A stretch of DNA of 47,384 bases, from assembly GCA_902788865.1 (NCBI GenBank), contig CADALZ010000018.1, positions 1 through 47,384 of the forward strand, given 5' to 3'. The translations under genes and the position numbers were made by a program. The DNA is from an uncultured Bacteroidales bacterium (GTDB lineage: Bacteria; Bacteroidota; Bacteroidia; Bacteroidales; Bacteroidaceae). Positions 44,587-47,384 of the stretch are shown here, one piece after another; the stretch's first letter is position 1; each line of letters begins with the position of its first letter. A model generated the notes under the pieces. That model had not been told where the DNA came from, searched no databases, and saw only the letters and a program-made list of their open reading frames with translations.

Positions 44587-44653
44587 CACTATTCCCGTGG
44601 TTTTTCTATACATATCAGCGTCTAATGGGCAAAACCAACTCAGAAAAAGAGCT

Positions 44654-45127
44654 ATGGATGCATTGGAAACTAAATTTGCACAAATGGTAGAGGAACATAA
44701 GAGCACCATATTCACCGTATGCTACATGTTCTCCAAAGACCAAGACGAGGTGAACGACCTCTTTCAAGAGGTGCTCATCAACCTGTGGAAAGGCTTGGAG
44801 TCTTTCAAGGGAGAGAGCCACATCAAGACGTGGATATACCGCGTGAGCTTGAATACCTGCATCACCTACGAGCGGAAGAAGAAACGTGATGCACTTCCTC
44901 TGGACATGGACGTGAACTTCTATGAAGACCATGACGAAGACACCATGCAGATCAAGCAGCTCTATCAGCGCATAGGCAAGCTGGGATTCTTCGACAGGGC
45001 CATCGTGCTGCTCTGGCTTGAAAGCCTGAGCTACGAAGAGATAGCTGCCATCACAGGCATCTCCGTGAAAGCCGTTTCCATGCGCCTGCTCCGCATTAAG
45101 AGACAACTGAAAGATATGAACGATTAA
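44654..45127 (+). CDS. ECF-type RNA polymerase sigma factor
   Basis: The 157-residue protein has sigma region 2 (TVCYMFSKDQDEVNDLFQEVLINLWKGLESFKGESHIKTWIYRVSLNTC) for -10 recognition and core binding. Region 4 with an HTH follows (IVLLWLESLSYEEIAAITGISVKAVSMRLLRIKRQL), and there are no extra domains. ECF factors usually work with a membrane anti-sigma; the next gene, 13 bp downstream, encodes a four-helix membrane protein that may have this role. The ATG at 44654 is preferred over a GTG at 44597, which lies right behind the mscL terminator. The signal and regulon are unknown. Confidence 0.92.
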   Translation: MDALETKFAQMVEEHKSTIFTVCYMFSKDQDEVNDLFQEVLINLWKGLESFKGESHIKTWIYRVSLNTCITYERKKKRDALPLDMDVNFYEDHDEDTMQIKQLYQRIGKLGFFDRAIVLLWLESLSYEEIAAITGISVKAVSMRLLRIKRQLKDMND

Positions 45128-45140
45128 AACCCAGAAAGCA

Positions 45141-45794
45141 ATGGAAAACTACAATGATTTTGAAGACATGCGCCAGCAGATAGGCTTACTGAAGAGCAAG
45201 CTCGGCAGTCAGCGAATAGTGAATGAAGACATCATCCGCCACGTGGTGCAGCAGAAGATGCACCAAGCCAACAGGATAGGATGGGGCATCGTGGTCATCG
45301 GCCTGCTGGAGATACCCCTGGTGCTGTGGGTGTTCCGCTCGCTCTGCAGCTTCTCATGGCTGTTCTGCATCGTCACAGCCCTCTATGTGCTGGCCACGGT
45401 GCTGTTTCAGCTGAAGCTCAACATGGATGTGCAGCGCCAGCTTCGGCCAGAGGCCGACCTTCTGGCAGTGGGGCAGCGGCTGGTGCAGCTGAGGAAGCTC
45501 AACGTGAAGCAACTCTTCGTAGCCCTGCCCTTCACCGTGCTGTGGACGTGCTATTTTCTCTGGGAAGCCTACCAGAAGCAGCACATCGGTCCCCTCGGCT
45601 TTGAGGTGATAGCCTGCATCGTCCTCTTTGGCGTGGCAGTAGGCTTGGTCGTAGGCTTAGCTACTTTCTTCAAGCGTTATAATGCCATGAAGGATGTCAT
45701 CAGCCAGATAGCCGTATTCCTGCCCCAGCCCAGCCAGCTCTGGCAAAGCCGTGTATCAGATGCCATAGATGCCATACAGGATCAAGGCAAGTGA
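45141..45794 (+). CDS. Four-TM membrane protein, possible anti-sigma partner
   Basis: The 217-residue protein has a cytosolic N-terminus of about 45 residues (MENYNDFEDMRQQIGLLKSKLGSQRIVNEDIIRHVVQQKM). Four transmembrane helices follow (about 47-66, 70-90, 125-143 and 154-176) with a basic cytosolic loop between the second and third, and then a short tail. I do not recognise a named domain. Coupling to the ECF sigma gene and the helical N-terminus suggest an anti-sigma factor unrelated to the FecR type, but this is inference. A terminator follows 7 bp after the stop codon, so the two genes form one unit. Confidence 0.75.
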   Translation: MENYNDFEDMRQQIGLLKSKLGSQRIVNEDIIRHVVQQKMHQANRIGWGIVVIGLLEIPLVLWVFRSLCSFSWLFCIVTALYVLATVLFQLKLNMDVQRQLRPEADLLAVGQRLVQLRKLNVKQLFVALPFTVLWTCYFLWEAYQKQHIGPLGFEVIACIVLFGVAVGLVVGLATFFKRYNAMKDVISQIAVFLPQPSQLWQSRVSDAIDAIQDQGK

Positions 45795-45801
45795 AAAAGT
45801 A

Positions 45802-45836
45802 GGGGGAGACCATCGTGGCCTCCCCCGCATTATTTT
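45802..45836 (+). terminator. Terminator of the sigma/membrane-protein pair
   Basis: GGGGGAG (45802-45808) pairs with CTCCCCC (45820-45826), and an inner CCA/TGG pair extends the stem, followed by GCATTATTTTT. The T tract overlaps the start of the 43-bp direct repeat. Confidence 0.8.
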
Positions 45837-45873
45837 TGGGGTGTAAACTGTAAAGGGTGTAAATATGAGCGGT
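45831..45873 (+). repeat. 43-bp direct repeat, copy 1
   Basis: The sequence TATTTTTGGGGTGTAAACTG and so on to GAGCGGT matches 47202-47244 at 41 of 43 positions in the same orientation. It contains two GGTGTAAA motifs. The copies bracket the fimbrillin gene and its 38-residue upstream gene. Confidence 0.9.
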
Positions 45874-45905
45874 GGACGCTGGCGGCCATGCGCTGCATTC
45901 CACTC

Positions 45906-46778
45906 TTATTCCAACGTTTTAGGCTCGCCAAGCTTAGAGGCTTCGATGGTATAGACCTTGCCTTGCTGAAGCTCTGTTTCCCTTGTGAGTTCGTAAGTAG
46001 CAGACTTTTCGTCAACAATGACTTTCACAACTATGTTTTTAGGGTAAGCCTCACCAGCGGGAAGTATTGATAAGTACAAATCTTCCGAGCTAACCATATT
46101 GCCATCTTTTGCTTGAAGAGTGATATCCTTAAGTGTTAATGCGGTTCCTGAATTCACCTCATAAGGGAAGCGAAACTTTGTATACGTTGGTATATCCATG
46201 GTGAATATTATTTGAGCTGTTACAGCTGACGTTCCTTTTACTAATGGCGTCCCAGCCGGAATTCTCAAGATGATAGAATAAGGACTTAATGCAGCATCTT
46301 TATCTCCGTCCATTATTTTGCCAGATTTATAATCGCCCCATCCTATTAACATAGTATGGCTCTTCAAATCTTCTAATTTCCCTGTCTGCTCTGCCGTATT
46401 TATTCCATCTGTAGTAAAGGAATAGGGATAGAAAACATTGTATGTCTTGCCTTCTGTCAGCTCACCTTCAGATGCCTGCGTGAAAACTGCTGTGGAACCA
46501 GTTCCTGTGGTGGTGAATTTGTATATGGGTGAAGTCGTGCCTTCAAGCACAACAGCTACTGCATCACCACTCTCCCAACTGCTCTTCAGACCACCAGCAC
46601 CGTCAGATTCCAGTGCCAGGCGGGTGTCAGCACCATTGTTTATGGTCAGTGTGATGGTCTGTGGCTGCTTAGGCTGTTCTGTCACGCCCTCGTCGCTGCT
46701 ACAGCTGCTCATGGCGGCTATAGCCATCAGGCACAATGTGCCTGCAAATAATCTCGTCAGTTTCATATTCTGATTCAT
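45906..46778 (-). CDS. Fimbrillin family (Mfa-like) lipoprotein
   Basis: The 290-residue protein has a lipoprotein signal with AAMSSC (Cys26 from the ATG at 46778; MKLTRL at 46766 is an alternative start). Its body is a beta-rich pilin-like fold: TITLTINNGADTRLAL, SSWESGDAVAVVLE, YKFTTTGTGSTAVFTQASE, GKTYNVFYPYS, ILRIPAGTPL and LSILPAG, ending with QGKVYTIEAS. These blocks are typical of Bacteroidetes fimbrillins, which are exported as lipoproteins and assembled into surface filaments. No other pilus gene is visible, so a stand-alone surface protein is equally possible. It lies 15 bp after the small peptide gene and is flanked by 43-bp direct repeats. Confidence 0.85.
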   Translation of the reverse strand: MNQNMKLTRLFAGTLCLMAIAAMSSCSSDEGVTEQPKQPQTITLTINNGADTRLALESDGAGGLKSSWESGDAVAVVLEGTTSPIYKFTTTGTGSTAVFTQASEGELTEGKTYNVFYPYSFTTDGINTAEQTGKLEDLKSHTMLIGWGDYKSGKIMDGDKDAALSPYSIILRIPAGTPLVKGTSAVTAQIIFTMDIPTYTKFRFPYEVNSGTALTLKDITLQAKDGNMVSSEDLYLSILPAGEAYPKNIVVKVIVDEKSATYELTRETELQQGKVYTIEASKLGEPKTLE

Positions 46779-46793
46779 TTTTAAGCATTAAAA

Positions 46794-46910
46794 CTAGTAT
46801 TTATCTCCTTCCCAGCTTGGAGCGGGTGTGCCCGGACTGGCCTGCATTACAGAAGTCTGCACTTCTATGTCAATCACTTGCACCTCTGGTGCCTCATACA
46901 TCTGTTTCAT
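46794..46910 (-). CDS. 38-residue peptide gene upstream of fimbrillin
   Basis: A complete short frame runs from ATG 46910 to TAG 46794 and encodes MKQMYEAPEVQVIDIEVQTS followed by VMQASPGTPAPSWEGDKY. The pattern of a basic start, an aromatic and APE, alternating hydrophobic residues, then a Ser/Gly/Pro-rich end and a WEGD finish resembles the short peptides often found before lipoprotein or transporter genes in Bacteroidales. It has no signal peptide. Its stop is 15 bp before the fimbrillin start, on the same transcript. Function is unknown: it could be a precursor peptide or a leader controlling the downstream gene. Too short for length-based ORF calls. Confidence 0.65.
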   Translation of the reverse strand: MKQMYEAPEVQVIDIEVQTSVMQASPGTPAPSWEGDKY

Positions 46911-47139
46911 ACGCTATAAGTATTTAGAAAGTTAAACATAAAAATCTTGGGGAGTAGGCACAAAGCGCCTGTGCATCGAGATAAGTGCATCCCGATGTAC
47001 GTAGAGGCAGAACAAATAGTCTGCTATTGTTAATAGATGTTAATAGGGGGGGGTAAACAGAGCAAGCCCCAGTGTGGCAAGTCATTGCGATATGTAGGTG
47101 GGCTGCTCTCATCTGCTTATGATTTTGTTATTATCACCG
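46911..47139 (-). promoter_or_regulatory. Long leader with G8 tract and TGTTAATAG repeats
   Basis: Between the promoter and the peptide gene lies a leader of about 220 bp without a frame. It contains a run of eight G on the plus strand (47047-47054) directly next to a tandem ATTGTTAATAG ATGTTAATAG (near 47027-47047). GTGCATC is repeated near 46972 and 46985. It may fold or be subject to slippage; no known riboswitch was recognised. Confidence 0.45.
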
Positions 47140-47170
47140 CAAATGTAACGGATTTTAAGGAGAAATCAAA
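47140..47170 (-). promoter_or_regulatory. Candidate promoter of the peptide-fimbrillin unit
   Basis: On the minus strand TTTG (47170-47167) and TACATTTG (47147-47140) are 19 bp apart, matching the Bacteroidetes pattern. It is the best match in the 474-bp region before the peptide gene. Confidence 0.6.
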
Positions 47171-47201
47171 ATTTTTTCGCCAGAAAATAGCTATGGGCAC
47201 A

Positions 47202-47244
47202 TATTTTTAGGGTGTAAACTGTAAAGGCTGTAAATATGAGCGGT
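47202..47244 (+). repeat. 43-bp direct repeat, copy 2
   Basis: It differs from 45831-45873 only at two positions. Shortly after it, TTTTTCTCTAACTGGAGAAAAA (near 47249-47270) forms a small hairpin similar to the right arm of the inverted repeat at 23931-23968. Confidence 0.9.
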
Positions 47245-47338
47245 TGAGTTTTTCTCTAACTGGAGAAAAATATGATCCTAACTACAAAAATCCATGATCA
47301 CAGTGATGGGCATAAATGCTCCCCGTGAAGAGCAAATT

Positions 47339-47384
47339 TGACTTCCCTCGTGAGGGCGTAAAAATTACCTCGTGAGGGAAGTCA
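47339..47384. repeat. Inverted repeat at the window edge
   Basis: TGACTTCCCTC (47339-47349) and GAGGGAAGTCA (47374-47384) are perfect 11-bp arms; the CGTGAGG motif also occurs directly repeated between them. The element may continue past the window, and its context cannot be seen. Confidence 0.7.

Overview
The window looks like a chromosomal segment of a Bacteroidales bacterium, most likely Prevotellaceae or a close relative. The evidence is: repeated Bacteroidetes-type promoters (a TTTG/GTTG box about 20 bp before TAnnTTTG); many lipoproteins with Bacteroidetes-style lipoboxes; Bacteroidetes families (DUF4249 with a carboxypeptidase-regulatory TonB receptor, DUF3256, fimbrillin, TPR-TM-HTH regulators); and the gene orders purM-prfA-pyrF and phoH-purC-menG-aroE. 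The species cannot be fixed from sequence alone.

Layout. 1-6078: minus-strand run TPM protein, lemA, purM, prfA, DUF4153 protein, pyrF (cut by the window edge). 6190-10686: minus-strand phoH, purC, menG, aroE, alpha/beta hydrolase. 10752-12987: minus-strand pgeF, B3/B4-domain protein, M23 peptidase, with a dispersed repeat inserted at the 3' end of pgeF. 13114-15818: plus-strand drug/metabolite-type transporter, DUF3256 protein and bile-acid:sodium-symporter-type transporter.

15828-23575 is the most interesting part. It holds a membrane TPR-HTH regulator, a convergent operon of small lipoprotein, TonB-dependent receptor and DUF4249 lipoprotein, and two more small lipoproteins on the other strand. 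The three small lipoproteins appear to be paralogues. A perfect 16-bp palindrome, TGTACACTAGTGTACA, occurs before both the regulator and the divergent lipoprotein promoters. Extra half-sites next to the operon promoter strengthen the case for a self-contained sense-and-import regulon. The operon's terminator appears to lie inside the 3' coding end of the regulator.

23576-25540 is repeat-rich: a 12-copy GTGTAGG/CCTACAC array, several large palindromes, a frameshifted DUF4143-type ATPase and a 23-bp tandem repeat. 25559-33670 is an extracellular polysaccharide/peptide degradation block: GH9 glucanase (minus), then M3 lipoprotein peptidase, CE1-like esterase and a long GH9 enzyme (plus), with dispersed repeats between the last two. 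It has no SusC/SusD pair.

33692-45836 is mostly housekeeping: tRNA-Gly, tRNA-Tyr, ribH and a TPR protein (minus); recF and a DciA-like gene (plus); a six-gene minus-strand run (cytosolic M3 peptidase, DUF4847-like lipoprotein, dCMP deaminase, S41 peptidase, 5-formyl-THF cyclo-ligase, PHP phosphatase); gapA (minus), mscL, and an ECF sigma factor with a four-TM partner. 45831-47384 holds a fimbrillin-like lipoprotein preceded by a 38-residue peptide gene and a long leader. This block is bracketed by a 43-bp direct repeat, and the window ends in another inverted repeat.
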